Assembly (NCBI GenBank): GCA_025463215.1
Contig: JAOBWF010000219.1
Coordinates: forward strand, 1 to 38,501
Direction: 5' to 3'
Length of the DNA stretch: 38,501 nucleotides
From: Acidobacteriota bacterium
GTDB lineage: Bacteria > Acidobacteriota > Vicinamibacteria > Vicinamibacterales > CAVVIG01
Shown: positions 24,819 to 37,209 of the stretch, one piece after another
Position numbering within the stretch: position 1 is the first letter of the stretch
How the letters are laid out: every line of letters begins with the position of its first letter
Program-made: the position numbers and the translations under genes
Notes under the pieces: generated by a model
Told to the model about the DNA's origin: nothing
What the model saw: the letters and a program-made list of their open reading frames with translations, nothing else
Database searches by the model: none

Positions 24819-26597
24819 ATGGCCTCCTTGTTCGACCGCTCGCCGCGTCCCGGGATCCGCGCCGGATCTCTGGCCGCGGCGATTGCCTGCGCTGCCCTCG
24901 CGCTCGCCCCGACGCCGGCGGCGGCCGGCGCGCACAGCGCGCGCCTCAGCGCCGATCTGACCGATCACCTTGCCGCCGGCTCGCAGACCATCCGCGTCAT
25001 CGTCCACGGCACGCGCGCGGAGGTGGATGCGCTCGCGGCGCGCTACAACCTGCAGATCGCGAAGTACCTGCAGAGCGGCGCGGTGTTCCAGGTGAACGCC
25101 GGTCAGCTCGCGGCGATGCGCCAGGACGAGGGTCTGGATCATCTGTCGGGGGACCTCAAAATCCAGTCGTCGGTCGCGGCGGCGGACGTCGAGACCGTCG
25201 GCGCCGATCAAGTGTGGCTGGGCACGGAAGAAGGGCGGGCGCAGACCGGGCGCGGGGTCACCGTCGCGGTGATCGACTCGGGGATCAACACCCGGCACAA
25301 CGCCCTGCGGGGTCGGGTGCTGGTGACGCGCGACTTCACCGGCGGCGACGGCCAGGATCGCTACGGCCACGGCACGCACGTGGCGGCGATCATCGCCGGC
25401 CAGGCGGGCAGGACGGCGGACACCAAGGACTACCGCGGCATCGCGCCGGGGGCGTATCTGCTGAATCTGCGGGTGCTGGGCGACGACGGGTCGGGGACGG
25501 TGAGCGACGTGATCGACGCGATCGACTGGACGATCGTGCACCAGCACGAATACAACGTGCGGGTCATCAACCTGTCGCTGGGCGCGCCGGTGCTGCAGCC
25601 GTATCGCGACGATCCGTTGTGCGAGGCGGTCGAGCGCGCGGTGCGCGCCGGGCTGGTGGTCGTGGTGGCGGCGGGCAATTACGGGAAGACGGCGGACGGG
25701 CGGTCGGTCTACGGCGCGATCACGTCGCCGGCGAACAGTCCGTATGCGATTGCGGTCGGGGCGGTCGACACGCACGACACGGCGCAGCGGTCGGACGACA
25801 CGGTCGCGTCGTACAGCTCGAAGGGGCCGACGCGCTACGACCTGGTGATGAAGCCGGACCTGGCGGCGCCGGGCAGCCACATCCGGTCGGCGGAAGCGGC
25901 CGATTCGTATCTGGCGAGGACCTATCCGGCGCGGCACGTGTCGGGCAGCGGTGCGAACGGGGTGATTCAGCTGTCGGGGACGAGCCAGGCGGCGGGTTTC
26001 GTGAGCGGCGCGGCGGCGCTGGTGCTGGACGCGCGCGGATCGCTGCGGCCGGTGGAGATCAAGGCGGCGCTGCAGCTGACCAGCACGTTCATGCCGGACG
26101 CCGGCATCGTCGGCGCGGGCGCGGGGCTGATCAACGCGCTGGCGGCGGTGCGGCTGGCGGAGACGAACGAAGTCCCGAGCGCGACGACGATCGCTGGAGA
26201 GAACGTCGTCGCAAGTGGACTCTTCTCGACCACGATGTCGACGCGAGTCGCCGCGTCGCTCAGCCAGAGATCGAGCGTCCAGATCACAACGGTCGCCAAC
26301 GGCCGGAACACGAACGTGCGCTTCATCATGTGGCGGACGTCGATCATGTGGGGAACCGCGAACGCGCAGGTCTCCCCCATTGGTGGGCAAACGATTGTTT
26401 GGGGGACCTACGTCGACGGCAACACCATCGTCTGGGGAACGTCGGCAGATGGCGACACGATCGTCTGGGGGACGTCTACCGATGGCGACACCATCGTCTG
26501 GGGGACGGCTACCGATGGCGACACCATCGTCTGGGGGACGACTACCGATGGCGACACCATCGTGTGGGGGACGTCGGTGGACGGGGAATTTGATTAG
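24819..26597 (+). CDS. Secreted S8 (subtilisin) peptidase with C-terminal TIVWGT repeats
   Basis: 592 residues. A signal peptide (about 1-37) is followed by an inhibitor-like propeptide (about 40-120). The catalytic triad is Asp153 (VAVIDSGIN), His187 (GHGTHVAA) and Ser389 (LSGTSQAAGF), with oxyanion Asn287 (VAAGN). From about 500 the chain becomes a repeat tail: imperfect IMWRT and IMWGT, then six exact-length 11-residue units of the form DTIVWGTSTDG, ending the protein. GGAG lies 6-7 nt before the ATG. The tail may be a cell-surface or assembly domain; its function is unknown. Confidence 0.92.
   Translation: MASLFDRSPRPGIRAGSLAAAIACAALALAPTPAAAGAHSARLSADLTDHLAAGSQTIRVIVHGTRAEVDALAARYNLQIAKYLQSGAVFQVNAGQLAAMRQDEGLDHLSGDLKIQSSVAAADVETVGADQVWLGTEEGRAQTGRGVTVAVIDSGINTRHNALRGRVLVTRDFTGGDGQDRYGHGTHVAAIIAGQAGRTADTKDYRGIAPGAYLLNLRVLGDDGSGTVSDVIDAIDWTIVHQHEYNVRVINLSLGAPVLQPYRDDPLCEAVERAVRAGLVVVVAAGNYGKTADGRSVYGAITSPANSPYAIAVGAVDTHDTAQRSDDTVASYSSKGPTRYDLVMKPDLAAPGSHIRSAEAADSYLARTYPARHVSGSGANGVIQLSGTSQAAGFVSGAAALVLDARGSLRPVEIKAALQLTSTFMPDAGIVGAGAGLINALAAVRLAETNEVPSATTIAGENVVASGLFSTTMSTRVAASLSQRSSVQITTVANGRNTNVRFIMWRTSIMWGTANAQVSPIGGQTIVWGTYVDGNTIVWGTSADGDTIVWGTSTDGDTIVWGTATDGDTIVWGTTTDGDTIVWGTSVDGEFD
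26388..26585 (+). repeat. Six tandem 33-bp units encoding TIVWGT repeats
   Basis: Units start at 26388, 26421, 26454, 26487, 26520 and 26553, exactly 33 bp apart and in frame. The units from 26454 to 26552 are nearly identical in DNA, while the outer ones have drifted, which suggests recent expansion from the middle. The motif is TIVWGT plus a 5-residue linker ending in DG(D/N). Confidence 0.95.
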
Positions 26598-26642
26598 GTG
26601 ATCGGTCCAACTCCGACCACGTAACGTTTAACCATTTTTTTT
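26598..26642 (+). terminator. Weak candidate terminator after the subtilase gene
   Basis: An imperfect stem (26598-26605 with 26613-26620, one mismatch, 7-nt loop) is followed 14 nt later by a run of eight T (26635-26642). The distance is long for an intrinsic terminator. The rest of the AT-rich gap to 26712 shows no clear promoter. Confidence 0.3.
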
Positions 26643-26712
26643 CTACATCTTAGTGGGCTTCATGAAAACCATCTTTGTTTGGGACTAGTCGAACCGATAA
26701 GTACGGACGCTA

Positions 26713-29100
26713 ATGGTGTCCGGACCCGGCTTTTCGCGTTTCGGCAAGATCTACCTCTGGGTGGTTATCGCCGCTGGTTTCACGGCAGTGGCTGGTTCAC
26801 TCCACCAGCTGTTAATAGCTCCCGTTGGCCACCAGTGGTTCATCTTGGCCGCCCTGACGCTGATCAGTGGTTCAGCAACTGTAAGGCTACCGTCCACCTA
26901 CGCATCGATTTCAACGTCCGAAACGTTCGTATTCACGGCCGTCCTTCTGTACGGACCCGCCGCGGGTACGGTCGTCGTCGTGCTCGACGCGCTCGTCCTG
27001 TCGTTCTGGATCTCGAAGAGACAGGATGAGCCGCACCGCGCGATGTTCAATCTTGCGGCGCCGGCGCTCTCCGTCTGGCTTGCCTCCCACCTGTTTTTCA
27101 TCGTCGCGGGCATCGCGCCGCTTGTCAAAGAGCCTTCTCCGATCAACGCGATCTTGCCCGCACTGGTGCTTTTCGCAATTGTCTACTTCGCTCTGAACAG
27201 CTGGCTCATTACCTTCGTTATCGCCTTCGAGAGGCGACTCGATCCGATCACCATTTGGAAGCGAAGCTTTGTTTGGTTGTCTCTGAACTATCTGGGCGGA
27301 GCGTCAGTCGCCTTCTTGCTCGTAGGCTACAACCGACAAATCGATCTCGGGTACGTTGGGGTGATCATTCCCTTGTTACTCGTCCTATATTTCACGTTCA
27401 AAACAACAATGGACCGGGTTGACGACGCCGACAAACATCTCGAGCAAGTGAACCGCCTTTATCTGTCGACGATCGAAACGCTCGCGATGGCCATCGATGC
27501 TAAGGATCAGGTAACTCACGGACATATTCGCCGCGTGCAGTTACAAGCAGCCAATCTCGCAAAGCGAGTAGGTGTTCGCGATGACAATTTGCTCAAGGCT
27601 ATCGAGGCTGCCGCTCTACTTCACGACATGGGTAAGCTGGCCGTGCCCGAGTACATCCTGAACAAACCAGGCAAACTCACCGAAGCAGAATTCGAAAAGA
27701 TGAAACTCCACGCAAGCGTTGGCGCGGATATCCTCTCAGCGATTGAGTTTCCGTATCCGGTCGTGCCAATCGTGCGACATCATCATGAAAATTGGGACGG
27801 GACCGGCTACCCAGCGGGTATCAAGGGAACGGCCATCCCAATTGGCGCTCGGATTCTTTCCGTCGTCGATTGCTTTGACGCGTTGACTTCGGACCGACCT
27901 TATCGGCCCAAACTATCCGACGACGAGGCGCTCGCGATTCTGGCCGAGCGGCGCGGCAATATGTACGATCCGATGATCGTGGATACATTCTTCGAGGTTC
28001 ATTCAGCAGCTCGGGCCGAAATTCCGCGCCAAGGACCACCAAGCGATGTTCTCAACACGATCGTACGGTCTCGGTGCTCACCACCACCGGCCGTTACGTC
28101 AAATAGGCGCACAGAGATCACCGCAAGCGCCGACGAAATGCTGGCGGTGTACGAGCTTGCCAGAGCGCTGGCTGGCCATGTCGGACTCGGCGACGCGAGC
28201 GACGTAATTGTGAAACATCTTCGTCGAATAATCCCGGCGGAGCTCTGCGTCTTTTATGTGTATGACACCCTCGCGGATGACATCGAAGCGAGACACGTCG
28301 TTGGGGATCAAGGTTCGCATGTGCGAGGCCTGCGAATTGCACTCGGACAAGGTTTGAGCGGATGGGTCGCAGCGAATCGTCAGACGATTGTCAACTCGGA
28401 CGCGATGCTTGATCTCGGCGAAACGGCTAAATCGATGCGGCCTCAGTTGCGAAGCTGCTTAAGCACTCCACTGCTGCTGGACAATGAACTATTAGGTGTC
28501 CTATCACTCTACTCGGTTGAACACAACGGCTTTACCGAGGATCATAAACGCGTAATCGAAGTCGTTGCCCGCCAAATCACCAACATCTTTAGGGGCTCTG
28601 CGGAGTTCGACAGAATATCAAAGCGGGACGCATTGACGGGCCTCCCTAATCTGAAACAACTTGAACAACTCGTCGATGCGACCATTCGGCCTTCGCCCGT
28701 TGAGGTGTTCACCCTCCTTTTCATTGATGTCGTCGGTCTGAAACAGATCAACGTCGCTCACGGTCGCATGGCAGGCGACGATGCTCTTCTTCATGTCGTT
28801 AACCACGTTGCCGCCGGACTCAGGCTCGCGGACATTCTCTTCCGTTACGATGGCGACGAATTCGTGGCATTGTTGAACGGCACGGGCGCTGACTCGGCAA
28901 GAGCAATCGGCGAGCAGATCCGAAAGACCGTTCGATCCAGTCCGCTGTCGCATGGCGGAACGAATTCGATCGAACTGGACGTCTCGGTCACTGCGGTGTC
29001 ATGCCCGGTAGACGGAGCTTCCCTTCCTTCACTCATCGCGGTGGCGCATGCAAGAGCTCGAGAGATCGCATTCCTGGAAGGCGCTTCAACGAACGGTTAA
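26713..29100 (+). CDS. Membrane HD-GYP / GAF / GGDEF cyclic-di-GMP signalling protein
   Basis: 795 residues. About six to seven membrane helices (15-230) are followed by an HD-GYP phosphodiesterase (about 250-440) with HDMGK (304-308), HHHEN and GTGYPAG, all expected metal and GYP residues. A GAF domain covers about 475-625. A GGDEF domain covers about 635-790. Its signature is RYDGDEF, with Asp for the first Gly, and its FIDVVGLKQIN loop lacks the second Asp of DxD, so cyclase activity is doubtful. It likely degrades c-di-GMP and senses a ligand through the GAF or membrane part. Base composition is clearly lower in GC than the flanks. Confidence 0.9.
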   Translation: MVSGPGFSRFGKIYLWVVIAAGFTAVAGSLHQLLIAPVGHQWFILAALTLISGSATVRLPSTYASISTSETFVFTAVLLYGPAAGTVVVVLDALVLSFWISKRQDEPHRAMFNLAAPALSVWLASHLFFIVAGIAPLVKEPSPINAILPALVLFAIVYFALNSWLITFVIAFERRLDPITIWKRSFVWLSLNYLGGASVAFLLVGYNRQIDLGYVGVIIPLLLVLYFTFKTTMDRVDDADKHLEQVNRLYLSTIETLAMAIDAKDQVTHGHIRRVQLQAANLAKRVGVRDDNLLKAIEAAALLHDMGKLAVPEYILNKPGKLTEAEFEKMKLHASVGADILSAIEFPYPVVPIVRHHHENWDGTGYPAGIKGTAIPIGARILSVVDCFDALTSDRPYRPKLSDDEALAILAERRGNMYDPMIVDTFFEVHSAARAEIPRQGPPSDVLNTIVRSRCSPPPAVTSNRRTEITASADEMLAVYELARALAGHVGLGDASDVIVKHLRRIIPAELCVFYVYDTLADDIEARHVVGDQGSHVRGLRIALGQGLSGWVAANRQTIVNSDAMLDLGETAKSMRPQLRSCLSTPLLLDNELLGVLSLYSVEHNGFTEDHKRVIEVVARQITNIFRGSAEFDRISKRDALTGLPNLKQLEQLVDATIRPSPVEVFTLLFIDVVGLKQINVAHGRMAGDDALLHVVNHVAAGLRLADILFRYDGDEFVALLNGTGADSARAIGEQIRKTVRSSPLSHGGTNSIELDVSVTAVSCPVDGASLPSLIAVAHARAREIAFLEGASTNG

Positions 29101-29258
29101 ACCGTTATCGGTCTAAGGAAGCGACGACGCGCCACGACCTTCCGCGGGTCCCGCTACTACTGCTTTTGCACACTAAGACGTCTGCCCCCCCAACATCCGC
29201 GCTGTTTTGCGTAACAATGCTGCCGCTTTAAACGAGTGTTACCGCCTTGAGGTTCACA

Positions 29259-31988
<2,730 letters not shown>

Positions 31989-32255
31989 ACGCCGGCCCGT
32001 CCTCCTCGCGCATCAGCGCGACGATCGACTCGATCAGCACGCGCTGCGATCCGCACATCGTGCGGATGGTCCGCAGCCGCCCGTCCCGGATCCGGTAGTA
32101 CACGGTGCGGCGTGAGACGCCGAGCATCTCCGCGGCGTGGTCGATGATGATGGAAACCGGCATGGCACGGCATGCGCACGAACGATGCCCGTGCCGGCGG
32201 CGGGGCGTGCGACGCCTGCTGTCATCCCGTGAATCCCCGAGTCATCTCGTGATGC

Positions 32256-32288
32256 GGGAACCGGCTACTCGACGGGTAGCAGGTTCCC
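32256..32288. repeat. Two-tier hairpin repeat
   Basis: The outer arms GGGAACC (32256-32262) and GGTTCCC (32282-32288) enclose inner arms GCTAC (32264-32268) and GTAGC (32276-32280), with single-base bulges and a 7-nt loop. It lies between the HTH paralogue and the acyl-CoA ligase, with no T-run. It looks like a dispersed palindromic repeat rather than a terminator. Confidence 0.55.
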
Positions 32289-32321
32289 AGGCCTGTCCTG
32301 CATCCGTAGAGCCGTTCCGCT

Positions 32322-32327
32322 TACAAT
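32322..32327 (+). promoter_or_regulatory. TACAAT -10 box 7 nt before the acyl-CoA ligase start
   Basis: TACAAT ends 7 nt before the ATG at 32335, which would place the transcript start at or next to the start codon. No Shine-Dalgarno is present, which agrees with a leaderless mRNA. Confidence 0.35.
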
Positions 32328-32334
32328 CCGCCCC

Positions 32335-33951
<1,617 letters not shown>

Positions 33952-34002
33952 CGCCGCCGGCAACAAGTTACCCCTTGCGCGATTGGAGGTTATGAAGCAC
34001 GA

Positions 34003-34027
34003 TATAGTTCGTTTTGATTAATCAAAA
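34003..34027 (+). promoter_or_regulatory. mntH promoter/operator with a perfect 16-bp palindrome
   Basis: TTTTGATTAATCAAAA (34012-34027) is a perfect palindrome ending 2 nt before the mntH ATG. TATAGT (34003-34008) just upstream is a likely -10 box, so the palindrome would cover the transcript start. This is the expected geometry for a metal-dependent repressor of the MntR/DtxR or Fur kind; the regulator is not identified. The -35 region is weak. Confidence 0.6.
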
Positions 34028-34029
34028 TC

Positions 34030-35382
34030 ATGAAGATGGCTTCTGAAGTTCCCTCCACACCGGGCCGCGGCTGGCGCTTACCGTCCAGCAACCTCAGCCT
34101 TCCGGAAGTCCATGGGTCGATCGCCATTCCTCACGGTGCCGGCTTCTGGCGAAAGATGTTCGCGTTCGCGGGCCCCGGCTACCTGGTCGCGGTCGGCTAC
34201 ATGGACCCTGGAAATTGGGCAACCGACCTCGCGGGCGGGGCGAGGTACGGCTACACGCTGCTGAGCGTCATCATGATCTCGAATCTGATGGCGATCCTGC
34301 TGCAGGCGCTGTCGGCGCGGCTCGGCATCGCGAGCGGTCGCGACCTCGCGCAGGCGTGCCGCGACAGCTATTCCCGCCCGGTCACCATTGTTCTCTGGCT
34401 GCTGTGTGAAATCGCGATCGCCGCCTGCGATCTTGCGGAGGTGATCGGCGCCGCGATCGCGCTGAATCTGTTGTTTGGCCTACCGCTGATTTGGGGCGTT
34501 TGCCTCACCGCCCTAGACGTCCTGATCGTCCTGTTCCTGCAGCACCGCGGCTTCCGCTACGTCGAGGCGCTGGTCATCGCCCTGATCGCGCTCATCGCCG
34601 GGTCCTTCGCGATCGAGCTGTGGCTGGCGGGGCCGACGCTGGGCGGCGTCGCGGTGGGGTTCATCCCGCGCACCGAGATCCTCCGCGATCCGAGCATGCT
34701 CTACATCGCGATCGGGATTCTCGGCGCGACGGTGATGCCCCACAACCTGTACCTGCACTCGTCGATCGTGCAGACGCGCAAGTACAGCGACAACGCGGAG
34801 GGCCAGCGCGAAGCGATCCGCTTCGCCTCGATCGACTCGGCGGTGGCGCTGATGTTCGCGCTCTTCATCAATGCGGCGATCCTGATCATGGCGGCGGCGG
34901 TCTTCCACGGCACCGGCCATCAGGATGTCGCGGAAATCGGCGACGCCTATCAGCTGCTCTCGCCGCTGCTCGGCACGACGATGGCGAGCATCCTCTTCGC
35001 GGGGGCGCTGCTCTGCTCGGGGCAGAACGCGACGCTGACCGGGACGCTTGCCGGCCAGATCGTGATGGAAGGGTTCATCAACCTGCGGCTGCGGCCGTGG
35101 CTGCGCCGGCTGATCACGCGGCTGATCGCGATCGTGCCGGCGATCATCGTGATCGCGATCTACGGCGATCGGGGCACGGGGCCGCTCATCATCCTCAGCC
35201 AGGTCGTGCTCAGCCTGCAGCTGCCGTTCGCCGTGTTCCCGCTGGTGATGTTCACCAGCGATCCGCACAAGATGGGCGAGTTCGCCAATACCCTGTGGGT
35301 GAAGATCCTCGCCTACACGGTTGCGGTTATCATTGCCGCCCTGAACATTTACATGCTCTACCAGATTTTCGCGGGGCTGTGA
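34030..35382 (+). CDS. mntH: Nramp-family divalent metal transporter
   Basis: A 450-residue inner-membrane transporter with about 11 helices that imports Mn2+ or Fe2+ with protons. Helix 1 carries DPGN (59-62, in [11 protein letters not shown]). Helix 6 carries [12 protein letters not shown], with Met236, the residue linked to transition-metal selectivity. [16 protein letters not shown] is a further family motif. The stop overlaps the uspA-type start (TGATG). A strong palindrome lies directly upstream. Nramp-UspA pairs are known elsewhere. Confidence 0.94.
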   Translation: MKMASEVPSTPGRGWRLPSSNLSLPEVHGSIAIPHGAGFWRKMFAFAGPGYLVAVGYMDPGNWATDLAGGARYGYTLLSVIMISNLMAILLQALSARLGIASGRDLAQACRDSYSRPVTIVLWLLCEIAIAACDLAEVIGAAIALNLLFGLPLIWGVCLTALDVLIVLFLQHRGFRYVEALVIALIALIAGSFAIELWLAGPTLGGVAVGFIPRTEILRDPSMLYIAIGILGATVMPHNLYLHSSIVQTRKYSDNAEGQREAIRFASIDSAVALMFALFINAAILIMAAAVFHGTGHQDVAEIGDAYQLLSPLLGTTMASILFAGALLCSGQNATLTGTLAGQIVMEGFINLRLRPWLRRLITRLIAIVPAIIVIAIYGDRGTGPLIILSQVVLSLQLPFAVFPLVMFTSDPHKMGEFANTLWVKILAYTVAVIIAALNIYMLYQIFAGL

Positions 35383-35804
35383 TGTACCGGCGCATCCTCG
35401 TCGCGGTCGAGAACTCCGCGGCGGATCAGACGATCCTCGCGCACGTGTCGGAGCTGGCGCGCCTCACCGGCGCCGCGCTGCTGCTGGTGCACGTCGCCGA
35501 CGGCTGGGCCGCGCGCCACTTCGATCAGCTGAAGCTGCGCGAATCGGAGGAGATGAAAGGCGATCGCGACTATCTCGATCGGCTGCGCGCCGAGCTCGAA
35601 GGCCGCGGCCTCACGGTCGAGACGCGGCTGGCGATGGGCGATCCGGCGACCGAGCTGGTGAAGGTGTCGCAGGAACAGGGCGTCGACCTGATCGCGATGT
35701 CGACGCACGGCCACCGCTTCGTCAAGGACGTCCTGCTCGGCGCGACCGCCGACAAGGTCCGCCACCTGGTCCGGATTCCGGTGCTGCTCCTCCGCGCGCA
35801 GTAG
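35382..35804 (+). CDS. Universal stress protein (UspA family)
   Basis: 140 residues, one Usp domain. YRRILVAVENSAADQ is the first strand and loop, and DLIAMSTHGHRFVKDVLLGATADKVRHLVRIPVLLL contains the G-2x-G-9x-G(S/T)-like nucleotide-binding region, here with GATADKV in place of the usual GSVAEKV. ATP binding is therefore plausible. The ATG overlaps the mntH stop by one base, so the protein is made with the transporter and may modulate it. Confidence 0.92.
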   Translation: MYRRILVAVENSAADQTILAHVSELARLTGAALLLVHVADGWAARHFDQLKLRESEEMKGDRDYLDRLRAELEGRGLTVETRLAMGDPATELVKVSQEQGVDLIAMSTHGHRFVKDVLLGATADKVRHLVRIPVLLLRAQ

Positions 35805-35877
35805 CGGAGGCGTTCGCGTCCCTCTATGATATAAAGCGCTTTGGCTCGGTGGGCCGGAGGCGCAGCGCGAGCACACG

Positions 35878-36189
35878 ATGGCGGCGAAGAACAAGAGCCC
35901 GCTCGATTTGAATCGCCTGATTCACGAGCGGCTGCGGCTCGGGATCGTCGGCGCGCTGGCGGTGAACGATCGGCTGACGTTCAGCGAACTGAAGGTGCTG
36001 CTGCAGACGACCGACGGTAACCTGAGCGTGCACGCGCGCAAGCTTGAGGACGCCGAATACATCGCCTGCGACAAGACGTTCAAAGGGCGGGTGCCGCGGA
36101 CCGAATACCGCCTGACCGCCGCCGGCCGCCGCGCCTTCGACAAATATCTCGCGCACATGGAAGCGATCATCAAGGCGGCACGAGATTGA
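35878..36189 (+). CDS. Winged-helix DNA-binding transcriptional regulator
   Basis: A 103-residue MarR/ArsR-like winged-helix protein of the HTH_34 kind. LRLGIVGALAVNDRLTFSELKVLLQ is followed by the recognition helix TDGNLSVHARKLEDAEYI and the wing TEYRLTAAGRRAF. There is no metal-binding Cys. TATGAT and TATAAA boxes lie at 35825-35835. It could regulate the adjacent mntH-uspA unit, but nothing in the sequence proves this. Confidence 0.88.
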   Translation: MAAKNKSPLDLNRLIHERLRLGIVGALAVNDRLTFSELKVLLQTTDGNLSVHARKLEDAEYIACDKTFKGRVPRTEYRLTAAGRRAFDKYLAHMEAIIKAARD

Positions 36190-36190
36190 T

Positions 36191-36212
36191 GCGCGCCGGC
36201 ACGCCGGCGCTA
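36191..36212. repeat. TAGCGC-headed hairpin between convergent genes
   Basis: GCGCCGGC (36193-36200) and GCCGGCGC (36203-36210) form an 8-bp stem with a 2-nt loop. On the minus strand the element begins with TAG, which is the stop codon of the Kdo-hydroxylase-like gene (36210-36212). It lies between convergent genes and might act as a bidirectional terminator, though no T-run follows. Confidence 0.5.
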
Positions 36213-37085
36213 CACGAGCCGACGTCCTTTGATCCGCTCGAGGATGCGAAGCGGCGAGCGATCGGGATCGAGCATGGCGTCCACCGGCAGCAGCAACGTC
36301 TGCTCGAGCTGATACTGGCCGCTGGTCGCCGCGTGGCTCACGTGATCCGTGAACGCCATCCAGGTCGATCCGGCGGGTAAATCGACCCGGCTCTGCGGCG
36401 ACCCCTTCTGAAATTCCTCGTCGGCCTTCATCCGATCGTGCAGCTGCAGCATCTGCGCGTCGTAGGCGGAGCGCGGCGTCCGGGTGACCCGCAGCAGCGC
36501 GAGCAGGTGACCGACGCCCGGCGGCGGCACACGCAGCTGCGGCGCGAACCGGCGCGCCACCGCGTCGAAGTCGTCGCCAAGGCGCCACGCGCGCGGCTGC
36601 CCTGCGGGATTGACGTTGCTGAAGACGCGCAGGATGCGGCGGCCGCCGGACGGCGTCGCCGGAAAACTGTCGACGTGCAGGCGGGTATCGTCCTTGCGCC
36701 AGCTGCTCTGGCGCCCCGCGATCTCGGCGGGGCGGAAGCTGGCGCGCCCGCGCGCGATGCGGCCGGCGTAATCGGGAAACACCCGCGCGACCAGGGCTGC
36801 CGCCGACTCGCTGAACCGGTGGATGAAGGCACGCAGCATCTCCGCATCCCGCCCGGTCGCCGTCGTGCCGCCCAGTCGCCTCGTGGCCGGGTCGTAGCTC
36901 GCGTTTTTCGAGCTGCCGAGGATGGCCGGCGTAAACAGCAGGCTTTCCGCCGCGTCGACCGGGAACCGCAGCTCCGGAAAAAGGATCACGTCGCCGCGCT
37001 CGAGCACCCGCGCCGCGGTACTCGTGACCTCGTCCGCTGGCACCTCAGACCAGCCGACCCCGTCCATTTGTTGAACTTTCGTCAT
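36210..37085 (-). CDS. Kdo hydroxylase-like Fe(II)/2-oxoglutarate oxygenase
   Basis: 291 residues. GRASFRPAEIAGRQSSWRKDD, then TRLHVDSFPATPSGGRRILRVFSN, matches the Kdo 3-hydroxylase (KdoO) family as I know it. His137-x-Asp139 and a distal His248 or His251 (FTDHVSHA) would bind iron. KdoO converts Kdo of lipopolysaccharide inner core to Ko. The ATG at 37085 is preferred to an upstream TTG at 37106. It is divergent from the RND adaptor. LpxC in this window agrees with LPS synthesis, although other Kdo genes are not here. Confidence 0.78.
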   Translation of the reverse strand: MTKVQQMDGVGWSEVPADEVTSTAARVLERGDVILFPELRFPVDAAESLLFTPAILGSSKNASYDPATRRLGGTTATGRDAEMLRAFIHRFSESAAALVARVFPDYAGRIARGRASFRPAEIAGRQSSWRKDDTRLHVDSFPATPSGGRRILRVFSNVNPAGQPRAWRLGDDFDAVARRFAPQLRVPPPGVGHLLALLRVTRTPRSAYDAQMLQLHDRMKADEEFQKGSPQSRVDLPAGSTWMAFTDHVSHAATSGQYQLEQTLLLPVDAMLDPDRSPLRILERIKGRRLV

Positions 37086-37122
37086 GAAGACATAAGTTTT
37101 TCGCAAAGAGACATCAAATGAC

Positions 37123-37145
37123 GTCGCACGCGTAAATAGTGCGAC
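37123..37145. promoter_or_regulatory. Inverted repeat in the divergent promoter region
   Basis: GTCGCAC (37123-37129) and GTGCGAC (37139-37145) are perfect arms 9 nt apart, lying between the Kdo-hydroxylase-like gene and the RND adaptor. TATACG (37165-37170) downstream is a possible -10 box for the adaptor gene. The repeat could be an operator for a TetR-like repressor. Confidence 0.4.
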
Positions 37146-37209
37146 CGGGCTCCCCGTATCCTGCTATACGACAGGGCACGTGTGCCTTTCCCACAGCTTG
37201 GAGCTAACG

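Noticed and set aside
26388-26585. CRISPR-like array
   Set aside because: The 33-bp units are contiguous, without spacers, and are in-frame coding repeats.
33992-34021. Nine-codon open frame (MKHDIVRFD) before mntH as a leader peptide
   Set aside because: GGAGG is only 2 nt from its ATG, and the likely -10 box lies inside it, so it would not be transcribed from that promoter.
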